From an uncultured Flavobacteriaceae bacterium (GTDB taxonomy: Bacteria; Bacteroidota; Bacteroidia; Flavobacteriales; Flavobacteriaceae), in assembly GCA_905480425.1 (NCBI GenBank), contig CAJQQG010000032.1, positions 1 to 41,795 of the forward strand: a DNA stretch of 41,795 bases. The letters run 5' to 3'. A program made the translations under genes and the position numbers. This document shows positions 7,867 to 15,145 of the stretch, in pieces (position 1 is the first letter of the stretch; every line of letters starts with the position of its first letter). The notes beneath the pieces are model-generated. The model saw only the letters and a program-made list of their open reading frames with translations, had not been told where the DNA came from and did not search any database.

Positions 7867-8639
7867 TGTTATATCATTCGATTTATAAAGCTGAAAATAG
7901 ATCAAATAAATGGATCACTTTTATCCATGGAGCTGGTGGAAATTCTTCTATTTGGTTTAATCAAGTTCGTTTTTTTAAAGCTTATTTTAATGTTTTATTA
8001 ATTGATTTACGAGGACATGGGAAGTCTGAGGTTTCTCCAAAAGGAACAGAATATACCTTTGAAATTATTATAGACGATATCCTAAATATCTTGGACCATA
8101 ATAAAATTGAAAAATCTCATTTTGTTGGAATTTCATTAGGGAGTATTCTTATTCAAAAAATGATTCAATTGCATAGTAATAGAGTAGAGAAAATTGGTCT
8201 TGGTGGTGCGATTTTGAATTTAAACCTTCAATCTCGTTTTTTAATGTTTATGGGTAAACTTACTCAAAGTGTTTTCCCTTTTATTTGGATTTACACTTTT
8301 TTTGCATATGTAATTATGCCCTACAAAGCACATCGAAAATCAAGAGCCCTTTTTATTAAGGAAGCAAAAAAAATATCTCATGCAGAATTTAGAAGATGGT
8401 ATAAATTAACTGCAACTATTTTACCAGTATTGGCGAAAATCAGAGCTCAGCATTTAAAACCTCCGACTCTATATATTATGGGAATTCAAGATTATATGTT
8501 TTTACCATTTGTTAAAAAAATCATTATGATTCATCAAAACGCTACCATGATAATATTACCAGGTTCAGGACACGTGGTGAATATTGATCAACCTGATTTA
8601 TTTAATGATAACCTGCTTAATTTTTTCTTAGAAGATTAG
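7866..8639 (+). CDS. Alpha/beta hydrolase, substrate unknown
   Basis: 257 residues with the alpha/beta-hydrolase fold landmarks: oxyanion HGAGG (21-25), LRGHGKS (48-54), nucleophile elbow GISLG with Ser90, a late Asp in GIQDYMF and His in GSGHVVNID. A hydrophobic insert around 130-165 forms the lid and could sit at the membrane. Initiation is at GTG, overlapping the pyrF TAG by one base; no ATG nearby fits. It converges on purU with a 4-bp overlap of the stop codons. No feature allows a substrate to be named. Confidence 0.85.
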   Translation: MLYHSIYKAENRSNKWITFIHGAGGNSSIWFNQVRFFKAYFNVLLIDLRGHGKSEVSPKGTEYTFEIIIDDILNILDHNKIEKSHFVGISLGSILIQKMIQLHSNRVEKIGLGGAILNLNLQSRFLMFMGKLTQSVFPFIWIYTFFAYVIMPYKAHRKSRALFIKEAKKISHAEFRRWYKLTATILPVLAKIRAQHLKPPTLYIMGIQDYMFLPFVKKIIMIHQNATMIILPGSGHVVNIDQPDLFNDNLLNFFLED

Positions 8640-9502
8640 GTAAAAACAATTGTTTTATTATTATAAACCATAATTTTCCGATCACAATGTAATTTGAGTC
8701 CTCTTAATAAAACTATACGCTCTAAATCTTGCCCTCTATTTATCAGATCGAGTACTTCATGTTCATGCGATACTCTAGCAATATCCTGTTCTATAATTGG
8801 GCCAGAATCTAAAATTTCTGTAACATAGTGGCTAGTTGCACCAATGATCTTGACACCTCTCTCAAAGGCAGAATGATAAGGTTTTGCGCCTGGAAAAGCT
8901 GGTAAAAAGGAGTGGTGAATGTTTATGATTTTAGAGGGATATACATCAATTAAATTTTTAGAAACTATTTGCATATATCTAGCCAGAACGATACAGTCTA
9001 TTTTGTGCTTTGTTAAGATACGTAGCTGCTCTATTTCAGCTTCTTGTTTCGTTTCTTTTGTGATAGGTACGTGGTAAAAAGGAATGTCAAATTGAGTTGC
9101 GATGTATTCTAAATCAATGTGATTACTTAGGATAAAGGGAATTTCACACTTTAATTTTCCTGAACGTTGCTGTGTTAGAATGTCATATAGACAATGATCA
9201 TACTTAGAAACAAATACTCCTAGTTTTGGTAATTTATCTTCTTGATAAAAATTACATTTAAGGTTTAACGATGAGGAGAATTCTTTTACAAAATCACTTT
9301 TAAATGTATTAAAATTTATAGAATTATTCATAGATTCTATGGCTACACGCATAAAAAAAGCACCATTAAGCCTATCTACATATTGATCAATGTATGTAAT
9401 ATTACCATTACGTGAGTTTATAAAGTTAGTTACTGCTGCAATGATTCCTTTTTGATCAGGGCAGTGCATTAATAAGATCAAGCGTTTAATGTTTTGTCGC
9501 AT
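8636..9502 (-). CDS. purU: Formyltetrahydrofolate deformylase
   Basis: Hydrolyses 10-formyl-THF to THF and formate, balancing one-carbon pools and supplying formate for purine synthesis. 288 residues: N-terminal ACT-like domain (about 5-85, with CPDQKGIIAAV), then a formyltransferase domain. Catalytic residues are N194 and H196 in NIHHSFLPAF and D232 in LDSGPII. PurN lacks the ACT domain and is shorter, so PurU is the better call. Its stop overlaps that of the convergent hydrolase. Confidence 0.95.
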   Translation of the reverse strand: MRQNIKRLILLMHCPDQKGIIAAVTNFINSRNGNITYIDQYVDRLNGAFFMRVAIESMNNSINFNTFKSDFVKEFSSSLNLKCNFYQEDKLPKLGVFVSKYDHCLYDILTQQRSGKLKCEIPFILSNHIDLEYIATQFDIPFYHVPITKETKQEAEIEQLRILTKHKIDCIVLARYMQIVSKNLIDVYPSKIINIHHSFLPAFPGAKPYHSAFERGVKIIGATSHYVTEILDSGPIIEQDIARVSHEHEVLDLINRGQDLERIVLLRGLKLHCDRKIMVYNNKTIVFT

Positions 9503-9508
9503 GCGTGT

Positions 9509-11071
9509 TTAGTTTCCTGGTTGAGTAATTCTAAAGCCTTCTTTTTTCTTAGCTATTTCAACCATTGCTTTTACTTCTCTTAGTAATTGTTTGGCATCAT
9601 AAACAACCCCTTGCCTTATAGTGTGTTTTACTCCACCAACACGGACCACCTTATTTCCTTCTGTAAGTTTAATTGCACCTGTACCATAGAGTACTTTTAG
9701 GTTTTTAAGAGGATTTTCTTCAATAATAACAAAATCTGCACTTTTGCCAATTTCTATAGATCCTATATGATCTGCAAGGCCTAACGCTTCAGCACCATTA
9801 AGCGTTGCAGAGCGAATCACTTCAAGGGGATGAAAGCCAGCTTCACGTAACATCTCTAACTCACGTATATAGGCAAAACCATAAAGCTGAAAGATGAATC
9901 CAGAGTCAGATCCAGCAGCAATTCGTCCTCCTCGATTTTTATATTCATTAATAAAGGTCATCCAAAGATTAAAGTTTTCTTTCCAGGCCACTTCTTCTTC
10001 TGTACCCCAAAAATGCCAATAAGATCCATGTGAAATTTTACTTGGTTGGAAAAATCGCCATAATGATGGCAGGGTATAATCTTCGTGCCATTCAGCTCTT
10101 CTAGCGCGGTGAAGGTCTCGGCTGGCTTCATATATATTAAAGGTAGGAACCATTGTAAAGTCTAAGTCTATTAATTCTGACATTACATTATTCCAATGGT
10201 CTGAATAGGGAACTGCTGCTTGTTTCCAAAGCTTTCCAGCTTCACCAAACCGATCTTGTTCATTTTGATAATTGTAATCTAAAGAGTAGTTTTGAACAGT
10301 CCTGTCTTCAAAAAGTGCCTCAGGAAGTCCATACCAGTGTTCCATTGAAGTTAACCCAGCCCTTGCAGAATGTAAAGCATTCCAACGTGCCACACTTAGT
10401 TGTGCATGATGACATGCAGAACGAAGTCCAAGCTTTTTGTTTTCATCCAAAGCTGCTTTCATTATTTCAGGTTCTGCTCCAAAAAATTTAATGCCATCAG
10501 CTCCATTTTTTGCATTTTGACGGACCCATTCTCTTGCTTGCGCTTTAGTACTAATTGATTTTTTACTCCCCTGTCCAAATCCAGTATAGGCCAGAATTCT
10601 AGGGGCAATAATTTCATTTTTAATGCTTCTTTGTTTTAGATCTAATGCATAGGCTAAACTTCTTCCACTGGGTTCTCTAACGGTAGTGACCCCATGTGCT
10701 AACCATAATTTAAAGACATAATCCCAGTCAGCTCCTTGGGCATCTCCACCGATATGACCATGCATGTCTATGAATCCAGGCAGAATGTACATGCCTGTAG
10801 CATTAATTTCTTTACCGTCATTATTGAGGACGGGTCTTCTTGATTCTTCAATAGCAACTCCTGGATATCCTACAACATTAATAGCTGTAATTTTATCATT
10901 TTCAACAGTAATATCAACCGGTCCAATTGGAGGGGCTCCATTGCCATTTATGAGTATTGCTCCTCGAATTATTAGTTGAGAAAAAGGCCCTTCTGCTGTC
11001 TTATTAAATTGAGATTTAATAGTACCTGCAAAGAGAATCGAAAAAAATATAAATAAATAGAATTGTTTCAT
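9509..11071 (-). CDS. Secreted metal-dependent amidohydrolase (imidazolonepropionase-like)
   Basis: 520 residues with a signal peptide (about 1-20, ending IKSQ), so it acts outside the cytoplasm. Amidohydrolase-superfamily landmarks in order: PGFIDMHGH with metal ligands H104 and H106, GADGIKFF (probable bridging Lys), H-H in SACHHAQLS, MEHWYG, AAGSDSGF (catalytic Asp), and the typical C-terminal SIEIGKSADFVII strand where the small beta domain closes. Related enzymes hydrolyse dipeptides or cyclic amides; the substrate here is unknown. The gene begins 24 bp after a terminator hairpin, so it probably starts its own transcript. Confidence 0.85.
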   Translation of the reverse strand: MKQFYLFIFFSILFAGTIKSQFNKTAEGPFSQLIIRGAILINGNGAPPIGPVDITVENDKITAINVVGYPGVAIEESRRPVLNNDGKEINATGMYILPGFIDMHGHIGGDAQGADWDYVFKLWLAHGVTTVREPSGRSLAYALDLKQRSIKNEIIAPRILAYTGFGQGSKKSISTKAQAREWVRQNAKNGADGIKFFGAEPEIMKAALDENKKLGLRSACHHAQLSVARWNALHSARAGLTSMEHWYGLPEALFEDRTVQNYSLDYNYQNEQDRFGEAGKLWKQAAVPYSDHWNNVMSELIDLDFTMVPTFNIYEASRDLHRARRAEWHEDYTLPSLWRFFQPSKISHGSYWHFWGTEEEVAWKENFNLWMTFINEYKNRGGRIAAGSDSGFIFQLYGFAYIRELEMLREAGFHPLEVIRSATLNGAEALGLADHIGSIEIGKSADFVIIEENPLKNLKVLYGTGAIKLTEGNKVVRVGGVKHTIRQGVVYDAKQLLREVKAMVEIAKKKEGFRITQPGN

Positions 11072-11094
11072 GCTATTTTTTTATGAAGATAAAC

Positions 11095-11127
11095 AAAAAA
11101 AACCTCCTGTTTTATTGAGAGGTTTTT
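11095..11127 (-). terminator. Terminator downstream of amt
   Basis: AAAAACCTC (11098-11106) pairs with GAGGTTTTT (11119-11127) around a 12-base loop. Read on the minus strand the stem is followed by a run of T (A run at 11095-11102). It lies about 150 bp beyond the amt stop and just before the amidohydrolase start, separating the two. Confidence 0.7.
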
Positions 11128-11279
11128 AAGCGTTTTAGAAAAAATACTCTTATTAACTGTTTTACAATGATTTTTTTGCTTGATTTATGATATGATATGA
11201 ATTGGTTTATGGTTAATTAACTAATTTAATTCACATAATTCATTAGAACCAAGCAAAAGTAATCAAAGTGTATCTATTT
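11128..11279. other. Gene-free AT-rich spacer after amt
   Basis: About 150 bp between the amt stop and the terminator. It contains only short AT-rich palindromes such as GTTAATTAAC. I see no ORF or structured RNA; it may simply be the amt 3' untranslated region. Confidence 0.4.
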
Positions 11280-12521
11280 TTAATGTTGATTTAATCTGAA
11301 GTCAGCATAGGCATCCATACCGTGTTCAGACAAATCTAATCCTTTAATTTCTTCCTCTGCTTCAACGCGAAGACCGGTAGTCTTTTTAACAATAAATAAA
11401 ATTAAAGTGGCACTTATAACAGAAAATGCCCCTACAATTCCAACACCGGCTAATTGAATTATAAATTGATCAAATCCAGCCATGGCACCAAAAATACCAA
11501 CTGCTAAAGTTCCCCATATTCCACATACTAAGTGAACAGCGACGGCACCAACTGGATCATCTAATTTTAATTTATCAATAAATGATACGGCAAGAACAAT
11601 AAGTATTCCAGCAACAAGTCCAATAAGAATGGCGTCGGTAGGACTCATTTGATCTGCGCCAGCTGTAATTCCTACGAGCCCTCCCAAAACACCATTCATA
11701 AACATTGTTAGGTCAAAATTTTTATACATTAAATTAGAAAAAATTGCTGCTGAAACTCCACCAGCAGCAGCGGCCAAACAAGTGGTTACTAGAGTTAAAG
11801 AAGTGAGTTCTGGATCAGCAGAAAGCACAGATCCACCATTAAATCCAAACCATCCTAACCAAAGAATTAGAACTCCTGCAGAGGCTAATGGAATATTATG
11901 TCCTGGAATTGCATTTGCAATTCCATTTTTTTCAAATTTTCCAATTCGAGCACCTAACATGTAAATCGCCATTAAAGCTGCCCATCCTCCTACAGAGTGA
12001 ACAAGAGTTGATCCAGCAAAGTCATAAAATCCCCAAGAGTCCAAAAATCCACCACCCCATTTCCATGAACCTATAATTGGATATATTAATCCAACATAAA
12101 TAACTGAGAATAACATAAATCCTTTTAATTTGATGCGTTCAGCAACAGCGCCTGATACAATAGTAGCAGCAGTAGCTGCAAACATGGCTTGGAATAAAAA
12201 GTCAGTCCACCAAGTGTATCCTCCACTTGCATATTCAGCAGTCATTCCTCCATCTGGAGGAGCTATACCAAATCCAGCAAACTTTAGAATTCCAAGAGAT
12301 CCCTCTTCAAAGCCTGGATACATTAGGTTGAAGCCTCCTAGGCAGTATAGGAGAATGCCAGCAGAGATAACGAAAAAATTTTTAAATAAAATATTTACAG
12401 CATTTTTTTGGCGTGTCAATCCTATTTCTAAGAAGGAAAAACCAAGATGCATAAAAAAGACAAGAGCTGTACAGATCATCATCCATACATTGTTAGCGGT
12501 AAAAAGTGCAGTGCTTTCCAT
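11280..12521 (-). CDS. amt: Ammonium transporter
   Basis: Inner-membrane Amt/Mep/Rh channel-like transporter for ammonium. 413 residues with about 11 hydrophobic segments. The pore twin histidines are H175 (STLVHSVGG) and H330 (VAVHLVCG), with FNGGSVL and the NGVLGGLVGITAGAD signature also present. There is no long N-terminal signal segment; a short charged tail follows the last helix. It is the third gene of a porin-glnK-amt unit, 24 bp after glnK; PII proteins classically block Amt, so GlnK control is expected from family knowledge. Confidence 0.97.
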   Translation of the reverse strand: MESTALFTANNVWMMICTALVFFMHLGFSFLEIGLTRQKNAVNILFKNFFVISAGILLYCLGGFNLMYPGFEEGSLGILKFAGFGIAPPDGGMTAEYASGGYTWWTDFLFQAMFAATAATIVSGAVAERIKLKGFMLFSVIYVGLIYPIIGSWKWGGGFLDSWGFYDFAGSTLVHSVGGWAALMAIYMLGARIGKFEKNGIANAIPGHNIPLASAGVLILWLGWFGFNGGSVLSADPELTSLTLVTTCLAAAAGGVSAAIFSNLMYKNFDLTMFMNGVLGGLVGITAGADQMSPTDAILIGLVAGILIVLAVSFIDKLKLDDPVGAVAVHLVCGIWGTLAVGIFGAMAGFDQFIIQLAGVGIVGAFSVISATLILFIVKKTTGLRVEAEEEIKGLDLSEHGMDAYADFRLNQH

Positions 12522-12545
12522 ATAATAGTTTTAAGTTGTTTAAAT

Positions 12546-12884
12546 TTAGTTTAAAGAGTTACTTCCTTTTTCTCCAGTACGAATTCTGTAGGCTTCGTCT
12601 ACCGGAAGGACAAATATTTTCCCATCACCTACTGAATCTGTAGCTGCTGATTTTAAAATAGCATCAATAGTAAGTTTTACAAAATCATCATTTACGATAA
12701 TAGAAAGGTATCGTCTTTGTATTTCTGAGGTGCTGTAACTAATTCCTCGGTATACGTGACCTTCTTTTTCATTTCCCACTCCAGTTACATCCCAGTAGCT
12801 AAAGAAATTTACCTCCACATTATGCAGTGCTTCTTTTACTTGATCAAATTTAGATTTCCTAATAATTGCTTCAATTTTTTTCAT
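12546..12884 (-). CDS. glnK: Nitrogen regulatory protein PII
   Basis: 112-residue PII family trimer subunit, sensing 2-oxoglutarate and ATP/ADP. Clear PII core: MKKIEAIIRKSKF start, YRG-SY in the T-loop (Y45, Y50 matching E. coli Y46 and the uridylylated Y51) and the nucleotide-binding end VGDGKIF-VDEAYRIRTGE. Positions that bind 2-oxoglutarate/Mg-ATP in E. coli PII differ: the RQ of GFGRQKG is N38-E39 here, and K58 aligns with R57. Placed between porin and amt. The link to Amt is strong from context; whether it is uridylylated is not known. Confidence 0.95.
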   Translation of the reverse strand: MKKIEAIIRKSKFDQVKEALHNVEVNFFSYWDVTGVGNEKEGHVYRGISYSTSEIQRRYLSIIVNDDFVKLTIDAILKSAATDSVGDGKIFVLPVDEAYRIRTGEKGSNSLN

Positions 12885-12938
12885 AAGATTTTATTTTAAG
12901 GTTGTTTAAATTACTTTTTTGAATATAACATTAAACTA

Positions 12939-13961
12939 TTAAAAAGAATAGATAGCAGCAACTACAAATGAAGCAAGATTATCAGCTGTTTCTGTTGGTG
13001 ATATAGCAAAGATTTCTGAGGAAGCAGAGTCAATTCTAAATTCAGGCTTGAAAGTAAAGTTTCCAGCAGTGTAGCTACCTGTTAATGTTAATGAAAAATT
13101 ATCTGCATCACCATCACTTACTAATGCACCAAAACCGTCTGTTTCTGAGAAAAATTCTCCTCTGAGACCAATGGCGAATGAATCTGATGTAGTAATTTGT
13201 GGATATAAAGCAACTCCAGCAAAACCGGTATCACCCCCAAGAGTAGCCGTAGTAGCATTAATTCCTATGAAAAAACTATCAGATAAATCAAAACCACCCG
13301 TGTAATCAATCTGGAAGTAATCTTCACCAGCTAATAAGTTTATATATTGACCATAAAGACCAAGCTGTGCACCGAAAGCAGTGTAGCGATCATAATTTGC
13401 TTCTGTCTGATCTGTTTGGTTAAAAATTCCTAACATTAACGATATGTCATCAGATAATGTAAAGTCTGCTTTTATCCCAGTGTGAGAAAAAGGACCGTAT
13501 GAAAACATATAAGAAGTGGAGTAGTTAAAGTTCGCTGCTGGCGATATAACTTCATATCCTAAAAAGGTGTTGAAATTTCCTAACGTAATCTTCACCCCTT
13601 CAGCAATATTGTAATATGCATACAATTGATTTACTAGTTCTGAAGAATTTCCTGAAGAACCAAATACAGCGTCGGAACCTCTAGGACCAAAAACAACATC
13701 TGCAACAAATCCTGATTTTTCGCCTTCATAAGAAACAATAAAGTTTGCCATTCCTAAGGCGAAACCGTTAAGGTTAGCAAAAGACGTTCCGGGCGCTACA
13801 GGATCTTCGGAAAAACTTGTTCTAAAATAAGTATCTACAGTTCCGCTGAAATTGAATGTCGCTTCTTCTGCAGGTTCTTCTGTTTCTTGCGCTGATAGTA
13901 ATGCATTATTGAACATAACAAGCGAAATACTAAGAATAAATAAAGTTTTAAAATTTTTCAT
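12939..13961 (-). CDS. Outer-membrane beta-barrel porin of the ammonium operon
   Basis: 340 residues: signal peptide (about 1-25, ending LSAQ), an acidic linker (ETEEPAEEA), then many alternating amphipathic strands ending in a terminal aromatic (AAIYSF), the hallmark of outer-membrane barrels. It resembles the putative OmpL-like porin-2 family seen next to amt in Bacteroidota. First gene of the porin-glnK-amt run, so it probably lets small nitrogen solutes cross the outer membrane; that role is inference from context. Confidence 0.8.
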   Translation of the reverse strand: MKNFKTLFILSISLVMFNNALLSAQETEEPAEEATFNFSGTVDTYFRTSFSEDPVAPGTSFANLNGFALGMANFIVSYEGEKSGFVADVVFGPRGSDAVFGSSGNSSELVNQLYAYYNIAEGVKITLGNFNTFLGYEVISPAANFNYSTSYMFSYGPFSHTGIKADFTLSDDISLMLGIFNQTDQTEANYDRYTAFGAQLGLYGQYINLLAGEDYFQIDYTGGFDLSDSFFIGINATTATLGGDTGFAGVALYPQITTSDSFAIGLRGEFFSETDGFGALVSDGDADNFSLTLTGSYTAGNFTFKPEFRIDSASSEIFAISPTETADNLASFVVAAIYSF

Positions 13962-13984
13962 ATTAATTAGTTTAAGATTTGAAC

Positions 13985-13992
13985 CAAAAATA
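13985..13992 (-). promoter_or_regulatory. -7 promoter element of the porin-glnK-amt operon
   Basis: The minus strand reads TATTTTTG, a perfect TAnnTTTG, 24 bp before the porin ATG. A -33 TTTG is missing; the palindrome at 14011-14027 is centred near -40 instead, the place where class II activators bind. Confidence 0.6.
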
Positions 13993-14010
13993 ATATAATA
14001 TAATGTTTGA

Positions 14011-14027
14011 CCCTATAAAAAAAGGGG
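14011..14027. promoter_or_regulatory. Proximal palindromic operator of the porin-glnK-amt operon
   Basis: CCCTATAAAAAAAGGGG: CCC-N10-GGG, an imperfect version of CCCCTA/TAGGGG. Centre about 40 bp upstream of the estimated start site and 53 bp (about five helical turns) from the distal copy. Confidence 0.6.
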
Positions 14028-14062
14028 CCTATAGACTAACTTTTAAATATATTTAAAATTTA

Positions 14063-14080
14063 CCCCCTAAAAAATAGGGG
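14063..14080. promoter_or_regulatory. Distal palindromic operator of the porin-glnK-amt operon
   Basis: CCCCCTAAAAAATAGGGG contains the perfect inverted repeat CCCCTA-N5-TAGGGG. The same element in the opposite A/T orientation lies between glnA and glnN. It is between the crcB stop (14134) and the porin start and points to no terminator function, since no T run follows on either side. Confidence 0.65.
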
Positions 14081-14133
14081 CATCATAAAATAATAATATA
14101 TAATTTATGAAATTATCAAAAAAAAGGGATTAC

Positions 14134-14511
14134 TTAAGAATCTCCTAATCTAAATAGGTAATATCCGAGAGCCACTAAAAAAAGCCCTCCAATAAGGCTT
14201 AACAAGGTATAGGACATAAAAGTCCAATAATCCCCTGATTTTAAAAAGTCCAAACCCTCAAGACTAAAGGCTGAAAAAGTGGTAAGACCTCCGCAGAAAC
14301 CAATAACTGAAAATATATAAAAATCTGAACGTGAGAGATTGTTTTTTAAAACCCATGCCATTAAAAATCCAATCAAAAGACATCCTAAATAATTGACCAA
14401 TAGAGTGGGCCAAGGGAACATCCCTTTTGGAACAGGGATTAATTTGCTCGTCAGAAAACGGAATAGACTCCCAAGTCCACCTCCTATAAAAACATAAAGA
14501 AAGGCTTTCAT
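14134..14511 (-). CDS. crcB: Fluoride ion channel CrcB/Fluc
   Basis: Exports fluoride as a dual-topology dimer. 125 residues, four membrane helices, with the family motifs GGGLGSLFRF near the start, the conserved Asn in NYLGCLLIGF, and GFCGGLTTFSAFSLE carrying the Phe box and Thr/Ser of the central Na+ site. Overlaps the preceding small gene by ATGA. I saw no fluoride riboswitch; its start is inside the upstream reading frame. Confidence 0.95.
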   Translation of the reverse strand: MKAFLYVFIGGGLGSLFRFLTSKLIPVPKGMFPWPTLLVNYLGCLLIGFLMAWVLKNNLSRSDFYIFSVIGFCGGLTTFSAFSLEGLDFLKSGDYWTFMSYTLLSLIGGLFLVALGYYLFRLGDS

Positions 14512-14696
14512 TTCTGTGTCATATATTTAATGAGTAATAAAAGACTAAAGGCAACTAAAAATCCAAGTAAAATTTTATAGCTTCCTTTAAAATAGGCAGG
14601 TTGTTTTTTTTTATCAGTTTTATATGAATAAATAATAATACATACAAATACAATAAAGAAACAGAGTCCAAAAACTAGTTGACTAAATGAAAACAT
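14508..14696 (-). CDS. Small two-helix membrane protein, unknown function
   Basis: 62 residues: helix about 6-24, a charged loop (TDKKKQPAYFKGSYK), helix about 43-57. It overlaps crcB by 4 bp (ATGA), so the two are co-translated, and its start faces the pyrophosphohydrolase gene. The hydrophobic-loop-hydrophobic pattern and tight coupling argue that it is real. I cannot assign a function; a role with the fluoride channel is only a guess from position. Confidence 0.65.
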   Translation of the reverse strand: MFSFSQLVFGLCFFIVFVCIIIYSYKTDKKKQPAYFKGSYKILLGFLVAFSLLLLIKYMTQK

Positions 14697-14752
14697 TTAT
14701 TAATTTTTTGTCTAATTTAGAAATAAATAAACCATTAACTCATATAATTAAA

Positions 14753-15145
14753 ATGATTAAAAAGCCCATTGAAGCAGTTACTAAATTTCATGAATCATAT
14801 GGCTTGGGAATAGAGCATACTCCCAAAGCCAATCTTCCCAAAAATATTTCTGAATTACGTTTTAATTTGATGAAGGAAGAAAATGAGGAGTACCTTCAGG
14901 CTGCGCAAGCTGAAGATTTGATAGAAATTGGTGATGCTCTAGGGGATATGTTATACATATTATGTGGTACAATAATCGCACACGGATTTCAAGATAAAAT
15001 AGAATCTATTTTCGATGAAATACAGCGAAGTAATATGAGTAAACTTGGTGCAGATGGAAAGCCTATTTACAGAAAAGACGGTAAGGTAATGAAAGGACCA
15101 AATTATTTTAAGCCTGACTTGAAAAAGATTCTTATGAAGGATTAG
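14753..15145 (+). CDS. MazG/HisE-like nucleotide pyrophosphohydrolase
   Basis: All-alpha NTP pyrophosphatase superfamily. Metal-binding helices are visible: E-E-N-E-E in LMKEENEEYLQA and E-x-x-D in IEIGDALGDMLY. The C-terminal part (SKLGADGKPIYRKDGKV-KGPNYFKPDL) is typical of the phosphoribosyl-ATP-pyrophosphatase-like branch found in Bacteroidota. I chose ATG 14753 (MIKKPIEAV, 130 residues). An upstream in-frame ATG at 14687 would overlap the divergent gene's start and adds 22 residues with no family resemblance. Probably a house-cleaning enzyme; substrate unknown. The stop overlaps that of ilvE by 4 bp. Confidence 0.8.
   Translation: MIKKPIEAVTKFHESYGLGIEHTPKANLPKNISELRFNLMKEENEEYLQAAQAEDLIEIGDALGDMLYILCGTIIAHGFQDKIESIFDEIQRSNMSKLGADGKPIYRKDGKVMKGPNYFKPDLKKILMKD

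Noticed and set aside
14687-14752. Longer start of the MazG-like gene
   Set aside because: It overlaps the divergent small gene's start, and the added residues show no family features; ATG 14753 fits.
14512-14752. Fluoride riboswitch for crcB
   Set aside because: The sequence before crcB is coding for the overlapping small protein and shows no riboswitch-like fold.
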